A DNA stretch of 64,000 bases from Bombardia bombarda (taxonomy: Eukaryota; Ascomycota; Sordariomycetes; Sordariales; Lasiosphaeriaceae), in the NCBI GenBank assembly GCA_030512295.1, contig JAULSR010000001.1, positions 8,455,001 through 8,519,000 of the forward strand. Reading direction: 5' to 3'. This document shows, piece after piece, positions 53,179 through 64,000 of the stretch (the stretch's first letter is position 1; every line of letters starts with the position of its first letter). Below the pieces are notes generated by a model that saw only the letters and a list, made by a program, of their open reading frames with translations, was not told where the DNA came from and made no database searches. Made by a program: the position numbers and the translations under genes.

Positions 53179-54939
53179 TTATTCAGCCGGATCACGACCA
53201 TTCTGTAATCTCATCGACTCTTCATAGTGTTCCGACGTCTCTAGATCTATCTCTAGCGGTTTCGTGAGGGGTGTCAACGGTATGCCCTTCTCCTCCAGCT
53301 CCTTCAATCTCGAAGCCGTAGCAGGCTTGCTACGGTTAACGCTGTATACCTTTACGCGATGGCAGGATGAGGTGACGTGCAGATCCCAGTTCCTACAAAG
53401 ACGAATTAGCAACTGGTAAGCCAACACCCTCTGCGTGATGTCACGTTGCTTCTCACTCACCATGCTGATCGGACAAAGGTAGGCTGGGTATTGAGGGCGT
53501 TGTCCCATGTTCGGACGCAAAACTCAAGCCAGCCTTCTGCATCAACCGGCAGCTCGATCTCCCAGAGGCGCCATGCGTAATAGTACTTGGTCGTCATATT
53601 CTCCCACGGCACTTCGTACCATATGGACCCTCCGTCCCCGCTGACCTCGACGCGTTCCGGCCAGTGGCCACCGCCCGAGTAAGCCCAGCCGCGCAGGGTG
53701 ATCTTGCCGTCGTGAACGATGAGATCCATGTCCTTGGGCGACATGATGGCAGATGACACAGGCATGTCCTGAATGGAGAAGCCGTTGCTGTACAGGGCGT
53801 TCTGCTTACCGACCTGGGGAGTGTAGTACAGGTACTCCTTCCTCTGGACGGGGGCTGCAGACGGCTCCTGGATGGCGCGGATCTCGTATAGCCACTTGAC
53901 GCTGCGAGCGCCAATGTAGCCGAAGACGACGGCGCGCAGAGGAAAGCCGTGAATCTTTGGCAGCGGCTCTCCGTTCATCTCCCAGGCCAGCAGAACCTCG
54001 TAGACCTTAACCTTGCGCCACGGCACGCTAACAACATAGTTGTACACCTTACCCTTTTTGAAGTAGGTGTCGGCACCAAACAGCTCAATGTGCTTTGCGT
54101 CGCCCTTGAGCCCGCCGCAGTACTTGATCACCTTCTTAAGGGGCACGCCCGTCCAGCGTGCGGTACCGATGGCGCCTTCTGCCCAAGGCGCATTGATCAA
54201 CTCGTCGCCGTCGCCAGGGTACTCCCTGATCTGCTCAATACGGCGCGTGCCCGAGCACTGGAGGCTCACCACGTTGGACTGACGGGGGAAGAGCGATTCA
54301 TTCTGGAGGTCAGCCAGCGTCAAGCGCTTGGGCTTGTTGACCAAACCGCCAATGTCGAGAAAAAACTTGTCGGCTTCGATCTCAGGAACGCCTCCGTGGT
54401 TGCGCACAAAGAAGTCGGGGTTCGGTGTGATTTCTTTCTCGACCAGGCGTTTCTGTTTCGCTGTTAATGCTGTTCACTTGTAACTATTACTAATCATCGT
54501 CATACAATAATTACTTACCCTGGGTGGCTCTCCATTGTAGGGAAATTGAAGGACATGGATCATATCCGGCGACTTCTCCTTCAACACATACTGCCAGCTG
54601 ATGTCTGGGATCTCACCCAGGCCGAGCGCTTGGTGGTACTGCTTGAATCGCTCTCCTGTGAGAATTGGGTTCGTTTCTGGCAGGGGGGCCAGCTGGAACT
54701 CTGGCGGCTGTTTGTTCCCGCGATGTTGTCAATTACGCGGTTCCTCTTGCTCAAGAGGAGGCAAGGGGATCACCAACATCAGGGAAGTCATAATTCTTCA
54801 AGATTTTCTCCGCTTGCTTCTTCTTCTCCGGATACCTTTCCCATTCGATGTAGCCCTTCCATCCCTCTACTTCCTCTGCGAACGCTGGGACCTCACCCTT
54901 TTGGCGAAAGGGAATCGCGTGTGGCTCAGAGGGGGCCAT
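53179..54939 (-). CDS. sulfite oxidase-like molybdopterin protein
   Basis: Exons 54939-54778, 54707-54519, 54452-53461 and 53392-53179 give 518 residues; phases 0, 0 and 2 agree. The N-terminus (EPHAIPFRQKGEVPAFAEEV, then GYIEWERYPEKKKQAEKILK) continues in exon 2 with PPEFQLAPLPETNPILTGER and SWQYVLKEKSPDMIHVLQFP. Exon 3 has the Mo-cofactor domain: FFVRNHGGVPEIEADKFF, VVSLQCSGTRRIEQIREYPG with the cofactor Cys, WEMNGEPLPKIHGFPLRAVV and GARSVKWLYEI. It then has the dimerisation domain (ITLRGWAYSGGGHWPERVEV, EFCVRTWDNALNTQPTF), and exon 4 ends NWDLHVTSSCHRVKVYSVNR. There is no heme-b domain, as in fungal and plant types. It oxidises sulfite to sulfate; no clear peroxisomal targeting tripeptide is visible at the C-terminus (DPAE). 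Confidence 0.9.
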
Positions 54940-57377
54940 AATGGGGTCGTTTGAGAAGGAGAAGACAACCGTGAAGATCAATTGGTCAGCGCGCTTATTG
55001 TGTTGTTGCAGACTGGAACCGAACCTGGGGATTTGGAGTGAAGGGGTAGATCCTGGCAACAAGGAGGATCTCGCACGATTATATGGATTGGAATGCGGTG
55101 TTGATTCGGGAATGGACGGCGAAGTCGCGGCCGTTTCTTAATCAGCTACGTGCATCGTTATACATAAGGTATCGCCAGCCAGCAGACATCTCGGACATGG
55201 CCCGGTAATGGCCTTTGTTGCATCCCCATTGCATCATGGCGCCCTACTAGCTGCCCACTCCCAGGTTGCCAGTGCTTGTTTGTTGCTGAGTAACCTCCCG
55301 CGCCCGTTCTGCATATGCATGCATACCAGATGGGTAGTTTTGCAGGATTTGGATTTTAATGTCCAACAACGCTAGAAAATGAGCGGGGGTGGTGATGTCG
55401 TATTCGTGGTCGCAACAAGCTTCCTAGAGTGTTGCGGAATAGCCGTGTCACGATTGGCGAGTGTGCGGGTCATCGACCAGGTTCCATGCCTTGGTTAATG
55501 GTTATTGGGACATGATGCGTTCCACCGACCACTTAACCCCACGATCGAGTTGATAACACTCGACTAATGAGAGGTGGAAGCAACATCCTATGAGGGGATA
55601 ACCACTTTTTAGGTATCCACAGCCCAAACCCCGATGTTGCCTTTTTTTTCTCGTCGGCTAGTGGAGCCCTTTCCGCGACATCTGCTAGAATGTAAGAGGA
55701 AGAAGGGACTGGATATATATCCTTTTTATCGAGATTGATGAGCTGCCAGTTCTTAGTTCCACTGCTCACTCACATCAGGTCGTCGTGGGTAATAATTGAT
55801 CTTATGAGTACTGTCGTTTGGTATTGGATTTGAACCATCCGGCCATGGCGGTAAACAACAAAGACTGGAGTCCTAGTATACCATATACTTGTTCGACTTC
55901 CCCAATACTACTGGTTACCGTCGCTGGATTTGACCTGCTCATGCGTTACTTTGTCATCCTCGGTAGTATTATTGACAACCTAGTTTTGATGTTGGCTGTA
56001 ATGGTTGTCGACCAAGCGAATGTACCTCGCCCGCGCCGTCGGTCGATGGCTCTCTTTCGCTCCTCGCAAACGGCCCACCGCGTCCTCACATCCCCTCCGC
56101 CTTCATTCTATATAACCGTCCAGCTGCCACTCATTATTGGTTTCGACACGCCATTTCTGTTCTGCCTGGTATTTTACCTCCTCAGCAAGAGCAAGAACAA
56201 CAACGACGACAACAACAACAACACACAATGACAACAATGGCGACGACGAAGACATCCTTAGCCACATGTCCCATATCTGCGACTTTATCAAACAACACAA
56301 CATAGGGACCAGAGTTCCCCTGAGCCCATGGCGCAATAGACCCAAAGACCCCAAAGGTAGTGTTTTAGTCTATCGTTACGCCGAATCGTGCAGATCACCC
56401 GCCGCGGCCGCGGTGAAGAAGCGAGGCCGGACTAGTGTATCCCGTCACGAGCTTTTCTATCCTGTAGAGTAGCTGAAAATCTAGAAGGCGGTGGCGGCTG
56501 ACCAGGCCGGGTTGGGCCGCAGATTGTCGGGAACCATCTATATTAAATCGTCTGAAGTTCAAAAGTAAATTCATCCCATGATCACAACAAACAAGTTCAA
56601 CTCTTCCATTTTCCGAAAATTGGTCGACCCCATCTCGGCTATTCACTTAGCAAGTATCTCAGGCTATCGACGGAATCTTTGGGGTTCTTTCGCTAATGCC
56701 TGTGGTCTCAAACTCCGAGCAACCACTGCATACAATGATCCGTTCGAGGGTCCATCGATCAACGTGATCGTGCCGCCGTCTCGAGCATGGCGAAGAGTGA
56801 GCAAATATCAGCCATTCTTCAAGCCTTGCCTCTGGGACCATTTTCGAAGAGCTGTGCCGGACGACCGAAGAACCCCCAGAACGACGACGCTGCGGAAGAC
56901 GACTAGGAGCTCAGCCCAGCACCAAGGTTCATGGGCTTGGTTCCTTCGCCCCGACGGCATCTCGCTTGCGCTGCCTCCCAAGAACCCTGATGAGGCACAG
57001 GACAGCAGATTTGATGATATTTAATGGGGAAAGGGCGTTAGGCAATACTTATGGATGTTAGCCCACGCGGATGCCGCAGTTGTTAATACTCACAGACGGA
57101 GAGGACGGGGAAGTACAAGTGGTATCCCTTACTCGGTCATGATGGTGAACGAACTTTCGTTATTGCGTGCAAATAATGCCAGTATAAAAGTCGGAGTCTA
57201 TTGAGCGCGTATTGTGCTCATAGTTCCCAGGTGACATATTTGAACAGTTTCAACACAGCCCCGTCTGAGGCATCGTACATCTATAAGAGTAATACAATCC
57301 CAGGCCCCGTAACATCAATCCAAAATCTCGTCTAGTAATCCTACATCACAAATCTCACATGCAATGTAATCCAAAGT
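54940..57377. other. large gene-poor intergenic region
   Basis: 2.4 kb between sulfite oxidase and GT69. It contains a CAA/ACA-rich microsatellite around 56197-56228 and several small frames without support. One 39-codon frame at about 56789 (MAKSEQISAILQALPLGPFS) looks more protein-like than the rest but has no partner exon I could find. No RNA gene seen. Confidence 0.5.
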
Positions 57378-58768
57378 CTAAAGATGAGCCCACCCGTTCG
57401 CCACTAACACCTGCATCTCATTAATCAGGCAAAACCGGCCCGGCTCCTCGCGGCCCTTTTGCTCTTGCTCCCAACGGCCAACCCGCCGACTCACCCGCGC
57501 CTCCTTGAGGCCGGGGGTCGTAAACCACCTGGCCAGCCTGTTTTTCAAAAGTCCAGTCCATATCTGATACGCAGACAGCCAGCTTCCGTGCGAGTGTACC
57601 GCCTGATACGCCGCGAGATTATACCCAACGCGCACAATGGGGTTAAGGTAGACACCCCTCGTCCGTGATGCGGGGTTGTCAGCGTGAATGAGACAGCACT
57701 CGGAGCCTTCCAGGTGAGATTCGGCGAGCGAGTCGTCGACGCCGCGGAACTGGAGGCCCCGCGCTCCGGTGAAGGCCGAGGCGGGCATGGAGACTGGGTG
57801 AAGTGTTTAGTATGGTGATAGCCGAAGTACGCAAAGGGAGGTGAGCCGAACCTATGCCGTTCCAACAGCTGGCAACCGGAACTGCTTCCCCGTTTAGCAT
57901 TGCCTTTCTGGACTTGGACGAGCGGAAGTACGGCCACATCTGGGACGCGTGCTCGTGGCCATTCGAGTCGCGCAAGGCGAATGTATCATAGTAGCTGGGC
58001 GGCTTGCTGAAGTCCAGAGAGCACGCTGCAGCATAACGCCCATTATTCGTGTTCAGTAGAGCAATCACATCGGCAACCTATGCATGTAGGGACGGTCAGC
58101 GACAGAGAGAGTAAGTGTACTCGACTTGGTCTTCCGCAAGACTTTGTGTGTGGACGCACAGTAAACACGACATCACCCAGAAAGAGCACATGATCAAACG
58201 TCGTTCCGTTCTCCGCCATGTCCAGCAGCGGCTGCAGCGAGAGGTTCCGCAGTCCCGCGAGATACGGAATCCTCCGCAATCTCCTCTCTCCTTCTCTAGT
58301 CTGCACCCATCCCTGCGTCTGCCCGCCACCGTCCGTCGGGGGTGGCGCCCCCATCAAGTCGGCGTGTGTAGTCTCGTCGAGCGTGATCTGCCTCGCGACG
58401 CCGGCCTTGTTCAGCCTCCGGTCGAGATCGCGCAGGGCGCCCTTTGTGTCATCCCAGCTGCCGCTCTCGTAGATGCTGACAAAGACATTGTCTGGGCCCA
58501 GCTCCTCGACCAGCGCCACCAGCGCCGAGTTCCAGCTCGCCCGCAGTATCCCCTCGTTGTTCCAGTGCAGACCTGCGATGTACACGCGCGGCGTCGGCGT
58601 CTGGAGCGAGATCTGGGAGGCGAAGGCGCGCTCGGCGCGGGCGATCTGGTAGTAGACGAACTGGGCCTCGATTATGGAGCCAATTATGATGAGGGCAAAG
58701 AGCTTGCGGAGGGTCGAGGGCGCGAGCAGCAGGCGGAGGAAGCGCGGCCGGTGAGAGGTCGTACCCAT
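57378..58768 (-). CDS. GT69 (CAP59/CMT1-like) alpha-1,3-mannosyltransferase
   Basis: Exons 58768-58160, 58077-57852 and 57793-57378 (phases 0 and 1) give 416 residues. A short cytosolic leader precedes one signal-anchor helix (LRKLFALIIIGSIIEAQFVY), so the enzyme is a type II membrane protein of the Golgi. The GT69 core follows: RVYIAGLHWNNEGILRASWN, NVFVSIYESGSWDDTKGALR, IPYLAGLRNLSLQPLLDMA, FDHVLFLGDVVFT. Then come IALLNTNNGRYAAACSLDFS, PSYYDTFALRDSNGHE, VPVASCWNGI and GVDDSLAESHLEGSECCLIH. Family members (Cryptococcus Cap59, Cmt1) transfer alpha-1,3-linked mannose onto glycans; ascomycete members are less studied. The size, order and Cys spacing fit a full-length gene. Confidence 0.88.
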
Positions 58769-59880
58769 TCCGTCGTTGTGGTTGTCGTGGTTGTCGTGGT
58801 GTTCATGGGGCGGCAGCGGCGGCGAGGAGGAGGCACAATGGGATGAGTGTGGTGGGGCGGATGCGAGAGCTATCGGCAGTGGGATCAGTGGCCAATGGCC
58901 ATGGAGATGGCAGAAGCATTGATTGCTGGCTTGTCGTCGGACGAGGGCGGCAGAAGGGAGGAAAGGTAAAGACTGTCAGACCTGACGGCGTGGAGCAATC
59001 CGAGGTGGAGGTTTCAGTCGATATACTGTTAGGTAGCTCCCGCCACCCCCGGTGCCCCCTCACAAGGTTCACGCTAGCTAATTTCCAGGGCGCAACTAAA
59101 GTGGGGGTGACGTGTGCGCAACGTCCAACAGGAGCCCGTCAGTCGTCTCTATTGGTCTTCTGATAATGTGAGCTTGTCACCTAGGTTCTAATAGGACTCC
59201 AATGTGCGACATGAAGGCAGGAGGATCTGATCTTGTGGGATAAGTCATGCCATCACGTACTCACACTGTCACACAACTGAAGACCAAGTACCAATCTGGG
59301 CATAACCAGCAAAGCGAGGTGAGACTGTGAGTCGACTTTATCCACTTTGGTATTTTATTTAGTGACACAAGTGAACTGCGTATTTTGTCCATTCATGTCG
59401 AATCTTTTCTGTTATAGCAGCTGATCATGAGCTTGAGATGGGGGTTAGGAAAGATCATCATGCCACTCAGCTAGGACACTGCACGCTATAGTCAGACGAG
59501 CTCTCATAATTTCAAGTGAAGTAGAAATCATACTTTTCAGCTTCAATCTTTCAATTATGTGAGGAAAATATTTCGTGAATAAATTACTCGATTGGAAGCT
59601 GTTATATGCGGTTCATGTCATGTGAAAATGCTGATGATATTTGCACAGACCAGTTCACAAGTCATAAGTGTGACCTTTCAAAGAAATGGAGTTTGTCGAC
59701 ATAATAAAACAATTTATAGCTTCTGTCGTTTATCAATGACTTGTATCGTTTGTTTCATGGTCAAGATACTCCCCTTCTCCTAGAAGAACCGCCAACCGCC
59801 CCTCCTGAAAATATCCTCTGTTCGTACAGGATTACACACAGAGAATGGCCGAAACTCGTAACTGGTCTATAGTCAAGCCT
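58769..59880. other. intergenic
   Basis: Upstream region of GT69 (which carries a GTTGT-type repeat just before the start, about 58770-58800) and 3' flank of the small secreted protein gene. AT-rich from about 59340 to 59780. No gene recognised. Confidence 0.5.
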
Positions 59881-60458
59881 CTAAGCCTGCTCAGTGAAGT
59901 TGCTGAAGCCCTGGGTAGCGGAGAGATCAGCGACGCTGATGCCGTTTGCGACAAAGGGCGCCTGCAGAGACTGAGCCGAGTTGGCGTTCTGGACATCAGC
60001 CCCGACAACGGCAGGGTCGACAAGAGGAACGATGCCGCGGAGCTCCTCGGTGGCGGGCAGAGATGCGTCGCTGCAGATAGTGGGGATTGCCTGCGCCGAT
60101 GGGTTGAAGTTCTTCTCGGCAGCAACGAGCTCGGCAGCGGCGGCGAGGACCTGGGGGTCATTGCCCAGCTGAGCAACGATATCATCCGCAAGGGAAAGCT
60201 GGTAGATTGTAATGTTTAGCATCAACTTGTTGTGAAGCATACACCTGTTGAGAAGCATTTAGATGATGTTATTACCTTTGCACAGGCGCTGGCACCGGCC
60301 AGGAGAACGCCCGGGGTCTGGCCGGCGAGGGTGCCGGCCGCACCGGGCGCTCCAAAGGCAGATAGAGCCTGGATGGACGCCTGAACGAGGCCCTCTTGCC
60401 CGAATCGAGCCTGGCCCATGGTAGCCAGGGCAACGAGAATGAATGTCTTGGACTGCAT
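59881..60458 (-). CDS. small secreted alanine-rich protein
   Basis: Exons 60458-60276 and 60198-59881 (phase 0) give 166 residues. A signal peptide (MQSKTFILVALATMGQARFG) leads into an Ala/Gly-rich stretch (IQALSAFGAPGAAGTLAGQT), then CAK at the exon end. Exon 2 reads LSLADDIVAQLGNDPQVLAA, FNPSAQAIPTICSDASLPAT and LVDPAVVGADVQNANSAQSL, ending NFTEQA. Only two Cys lie in the mature part, so it is not a knottin-type effector. It has no GPI signal at its C-terminus. The layout resembles fungal small secreted proteins with unknown roles, and I do not assign a function. Cleavage after the first helix would leave about 145 residues outside the cell. Confidence 0.8.
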
Positions 60459-62487
60459 CTTGAAAGATTGTTGAAATGTAAGAAGTGAATATGCCGGCTG
60501 AAGCGGTTGTAGTTGATTAAAATGTAAGTAAATATCAAGTTCAAAAAATAAGAAGAAAGGAATAGATTAGATCGAGCCGGTCGGTCTGAGCGAGAGTAGT
60601 AAAAGAGAGAATGTCGGACAGTGATCGATGGCCATTGCAATCCGCACCCGGGTTGTCGCCGGGTTTTATATTGATGCCACTGAGAGACTGGGAAACATGA
60701 ATTAGAAACCGGCAGTAAGGCAGTCAACTTCATCCATGGCGATCATACCGGCGCACGGAGCAGGAATTGGTATGGCATAGCAGGACATGCGGCATGATGC
60801 GCGGCAGCGCGGACCTAAGGTTTGCAGAGCTGCTGCAGTTGGCGGCTAAGGTACGTTTGACGTTGCAGATCGACTTCTTGGGAGCCCCCTCGCAGAAACG
60901 TTTATCGCTGCCACGACCCGCAGGCTGTTTTGGCGCATTGCGTTGGGCATCGAGGAGCGGAATTGAGCCTGTATGACGCGTACTCACTTCTCGATGTGCT
61001 GGATTAGTAGGAATTGACGGACGTGCGACCCGACGAGAATATCCAGGGCCTCATGATGACGTCCCGGTGAAGACCGTCTGTTTAACCCACCATCCATGAA
61101 ACTGAGCCTTTTGAACCATCAATTTCAACAGACGGCTGGGATGTACATTGGCAAGGGATGAGAAATCTGTATCTGGTTATGCTTGTCAGGATTTGGTGGA
61201 AGCAGATGGCTGTCGAATCCGCCAATGTGCTTTTTAAGTCGGTGCAACTGAAGCACAGAATAGGGTACTGAGTATTTCAAGACATTTCCCGTTGGGGTAG
61301 ACATGTATACAAGTACTGAATACGTAATCTATGGCGTGCATTGTGCCTGCTTCTAAATACCTTAATCAGATGATCTTTCCCTCTGCAGACTCCCGCCCAG
61401 ACATGCATATGCATACACCATTGGCGGCTGCTGCCTACACAGTATGGGAGCAAGTAGCCGCGATCAACGGTCGTGACTTCCTCAACTTGTCAAGATCTCA
61501 CTGCAAGTTGGAAGGAGCTCCCTAGCATATTTTCCCGTGTGAAAACGTACCCGTTTTGTGTAGCTTGGTAGCACGGCCATGTGGCTGAACTAAACACCGC
61601 ACCAGTTGCTTCTTTCTGACCAGTGCTTCTTTTCTCCTTTCTCACAAAAGCTCAGTCTCCTTGGCGCATTCGGCAACCACGAGCGGCGATTGACGATGGG
61701 TTCAGGATAAATCTTCCTTGCAATCTTTCGCTTGTGTTACGTCTTCTCCAGCTTTGGGGTTAATAGGTACCATCTGACTGGCTCGCCTCGTGTTGAAATA
61801 CTCCGGTGACCAACGTCGTTGTGAGACACTGAGCTTATATCAACAACGCAGCGTACCCAGAAGACATCGATACAGCAACCCTACGGATGGGTTCTTCAGC
61901 ATCCAGAGCCTACCTCTCTTCCCATTCTACTCTAACGTCCACAGCAAGGGTCGGTACACAGGTCAATACTGACCACCCAATCTCACATAGCCACGCGGTT
62001 CATGTGCTCTTTCCAAAAATTAAGTAAGTATTCGTTAATCCAACGCTCGTAAAACCAACCGCGAGACTTTCTAGGAGGAACATGTATATATATGTACAAA
62101 GATTTGTCGGATCAACTATACACGAAACCGCGGTGCATCCATGTTATTTTCGCCCACAGTTTTCCGGTATCCTACCACCCACTCCACCACAGCTCCCCGG
62201 CCCGAGAACACTTTGCTCATGCCCTTCAAGATCAGTCAACAACACATAGCCGCATATAGCTATCAATCGACTTCTGCCTCCTTCATCAAGCACGTATGTC
62301 CGCACTTTCTCCAATCCCAACAACGCCACTGGCCACTTGGCCAAAACAAAAGAGAGAGACAGAGGAAAAAGAAGAAACACAGACTGTCCTCCCAGGCTCC
62401 AGGCTCCGAGCTCCTGACGATGCCATGTTGTAGAAGGAAAACCAATGAACGAAAGAAAAAAAAAGGGAAAGAAACAAATGGCAGTCA
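60459..62487. other. large intergenic region
   Basis: 2 kb between the small secreted protein and the OCH1-like gene. Small frames at 60767-60976, 61331-61525 and 61790-61972 have no support. No repeat or RNA gene recognised. Confidence 0.5.
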
Positions 62488-63981
62488 TCATTTTGTCTTT
62501 TCCTTCTTCTTCTCCTCAACCTTCTCCCCCTCCTTCAACTCTTTGGGCTTCTCAGCCCCCTCCTCAGTCTTGTCGTCCTCATTGACCGGGCCCTTACCCT
62601 TATTCGCCTCCTTTTCCCTGTTCGCCGCCTCCTTCTCCTTCATCTCCTTCGCCAGCCTCTCCTCCTCCTCCTTCTTCTTCCTCGCGTCCTCCTCGTTCTG
62701 CTTCTTCTTGGCCGCCGCCTCCTTCTCCTGCTTCTTCTTCTCCTCGAGCTCCTCGCGCTCCTTCTTCTTCTCAGCAATGATCCGCTGCTGCTCCTCGGGC
62801 GACAGCTTCTCGAACTCGGCCACGTCCTTGTCCCACTTATTGACGCACTCATCCTTCCAGTTGCACGACTCGACCTCGCCGTAGGCCGGATGCTTGAACC
62901 GCGGGTGCTTGGTCGGCCAGCCCGAGGCGTGGTAGTGGTGCTTGACCAGCGCCGCGCGCGCGTCGTGGTTGCCCGAGTTGGAGTGGCCCTGGCCGGCGGC
63001 GAAGGCCTCAACCGTCAGCACGAGCACGCGGCTGACGATCTTGGACTCGTCCATATCGTGGAACGTGTCCCACTCGATCTTTTTCTTGACGTCGGCAGCG
63101 TTGTCCATCTCCGCGATAATGGCATTAGTAAAAGCCGACGGGCCGGTGCCGCTAATGATCTGGTCAAAGTCGAGGTCGACCTTGGCGAGCTCGACGCCTT
63201 GCTGGTGCGCGACCTCGGTCAGCCAGGCCATGATCTGCTCGATCAGGCGCATCATGACGGGCAGCTGTGGCTTGCACATAAAGGTCCACTGGCAAAAGGA
63301 GCGCGACTTGGGCCCCAGGATCGGGTGGTCCTTCCAGTCGGGCTCGTCGATCTCGACGCCCACCACCATGTCGATATCGCGCTGGTTGTAGCGCTCGGGG
63401 ATGAACTTGGCCATGGGCTTGAGGGATTCGACGTCAATATCGGCGTAGAGACCGCCCTCGGCGTACATAATCAGGTAACGCAGCAGATCGGCCTTGACGA
63501 TGGCCGCTTTGACGCTCCGGTAAAAGTCGACAATGTCGGTGCGGTTGAAGCCGTCGGCGCCGTAGTGGAACTCGACATAGTGTATGTCGTTGCCGTCGGT
63601 CAAGACCTCGTAGCGCCAGTCGGGGTTCTTGGTCGTCCAGGACTTGGCAACGTCAAGGTTCTTCTTCTCGAAGGCGAAGGGGTCGACCTTCCACGTCTGC
63701 CATATCTTCTTGGGGAATTGGTCCCGCACCACCTTCGGGACTGCCTGCTCGTGCTTGGTTGGTGTGTATGTTGGGATTACTATCGTTGTTGGTTGTGCTT
63801 TTGTCGCCGGGACTGCTGGTGCTGGTTCAGCAGCTTCCTTCGCCTTGGGCAAGGACGCGGCGGGCTGGACGACCGCGTTCTCTCGGGTGGCTGTGCGAAA
63901 GAGGTTGAGATTGAAGAAGAAGAGGACAAATACGACGACGACTACGTAGAGAGGGAGTAGCCGCCTGAACTGAGCCGGCAT
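62488..63981 (-). CDS. GT32 (OCH1-like) glycosyltransferase with a charged coiled tail
   Basis: Intronless, 497 residues. MPAQFRRLLPLYVVVVVFVL starts a type II signal anchor typical of Golgi enzymes. The GT32 domain has FPKKIWQTWKVDPFAFEKKN, KSWTTKNPDWRYEVLTD, the sugar-nucleotide region AAIVKADLLRYLIMYAEGGL and its DxD motif in YADIDVES. Next come VVGVEIDEPDWKDHPILGP and FCQWTFMCKPQLPVMMRLIE. A conserved GTGPSAFTNAII follows, then HHYHASGW near the end of the domain. Residues about 365-497 form a Lys/Glu/Ala-rich helix (KKKEREELEEKKKQEKEAAA), predicted coiled coil. OCH1-type enzymes add the first alpha-1,6-mannose of the outer N-glycan chain or make related mannosides; the exact acceptor is not clear. 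The tail is longer than I would expect for OCH1. Confidence 0.9.
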   Translation of the reverse strand: MPAQFRRLLPLYVVVVVFVLFFFNLNLFRTATRENAVVQPAASLPKAKEAAEPAPAVPATKAQPTTIVIPTYTPTKHEQAVPKVVRDQFPKKIWQTWKVDPFAFEKKNLDVAKSWTTKNPDWRYEVLTDGNDIHYVEFHYGADGFNRTDIVDFYRSVKAAIVKADLLRYLIMYAEGGLYADIDVESLKPMAKFIPERYNQRDIDMVVGVEIDEPDWKDHPILGPKSRSFCQWTFMCKPQLPVMMRLIEQIMAWLTEVAHQQGVELAKVDLDFDQIISGTGPSAFTNAIIAEMDNAADVKKKIEWDTFHDMDESKIVSRVLVLTVEAFAAGQGHSNSGNHDARAALVKHHYHASGWPTKHPRFKHPAYGEVESCNWKDECVNKWDKDVAEFEKLSPEEQQRIIAEKKKEREELEEKKKQEKEAAAKKKQNEEDARKKKEEEERLAKEMKEKEAANREKEANKGKGPVNEDDKTEEGAEKPKELKEGEKVEEKKKEKTK

Positions 63982-64000
63982 GCGGTTTCTGTACTGAGCC

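Noticed and set aside
55818..55850. GGTTCAAATCC on the minus strand, a perfect tRNA B-box-like string
   Set aside because: The T-stem is poor and no acceptor stem or A-box could be folded at the right distance.
56578..57024. 148-codon open frame in the SUOX-GT69 spacer
   Set aside because: Composition is not coding-like, there is no homologue I recognise, and it overlaps another small frame in a different phase.
62890..63960. 356-codon open frame on the + strand
   Set aside because: Lies antisense to the GT32 gene, which has catalytic motifs. GC-rich third positions keep the opposite frame open.
1..64000. CRISPR arrays, bacterial operons, phage or rRNA
   Set aside because: No repeat-spacer pattern, no Shine-Dalgarno-led gene strings and no rRNA sequence. 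The genes are fungal and mostly intron-containing.

Overview
The window is nuclear DNA of a filamentous ascomycete fungus, most likely a Sordariomycete. Protein genes are mostly interrupted by short introns (about 50-160 nt, GT...AG). Coding DNA is GC-rich, and spacers are AT-richer and 0.3-2.5 kb long. The proteins are typical of that group: fungal hamartin, an FcyB-type permease, a GT69 mannosyltransferase, an S10 carboxypeptidase and a PR-1-like secreted protein. There are no operons, CRISPR arrays, rRNA genes or recognisable transposons. I worked out exon boundaries by hand from reading frame and splice consensus.

Layout. 1-263: 3' end of an unknown Gly-rich gene. 0.7-1.9 kb: SigF-like NTF2-fold protein (-). 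2.8-4.0 kb: one-TM protein with a PKPPIK-repeat N-terminus (-). 5.3-8.5 kb: TSC1/hamartin (-). 9.6-10.8 kb: DJ-1/PfpI protein (+). 11.4-12.2 kb: mitoribosomal uL23m (+, frameshift). 12.5-13.8 kb: MT-A70/METTL4-like methyltransferase (-, two frameshifts), divergent from LEU5 CoA carrier (14.5-15.8 kb, +). 16.8-17.7 kb: hotdog thioesterase (+). 18.5-20.4 kb: PHO84-type phosphate permease (-). 22.9-24.2 kb: HGH1 (-), divergent from bystin/ENP1 (24.7-26.6 kb, +). 27.3-29.7 kb: fungal hypothetical (+). 30.3-31.7 kb: CDC73 (+). 32.6-33.5 kb: RIB7 (+). 33.7-35.5 kb: purine-cytosine permease (-). 37.5-39.7 kb: intronless zinc-knuckle protein (+). 40.9-42.7 kb: hypothetical (-). 44.3-45.3 kb: HD-domain nucleotidase (-). 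46.3-48.0 kb: secreted S10 carboxypeptidase (-). 49.2-49.8 kb: CAP protein (-). 51.0-52.7 kb: a broken SDR and a broken old yellow enzyme, tail to tail. 53.2-54.9 kb: sulfite oxidase (-). 57.4-58.8 kb: GT69 (-). 59.9-60.5 kb: small secreted protein (-). 62.5-64.0 kb: GT32/OCH1-like (-).

The first 48 kb is mainly housekeeping: TORC1 control (TSC1), mitochondrial translation, CoA transport, phosphate and nucleobase uptake, translation-factor folding and ribosome assembly (HGH1/ENP1), transcription elongation (CDC73) and riboflavin synthesis (RIB7). From about 46 kb the content becomes more accessory: secreted proteins, glycosyltransferases and decayed redox enzymes.

The points most worth a second look are: the degenerate SDR/old-yellow-enzyme junction, which carries a RIP-type stop codon; the tandem-repeat extension on the one-TM protein; the orphan zinc-knuckle protein; and several one-base losses in C/G homopolymers inside otherwise intact genes. 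The last are more likely sequence errors than real mutations.
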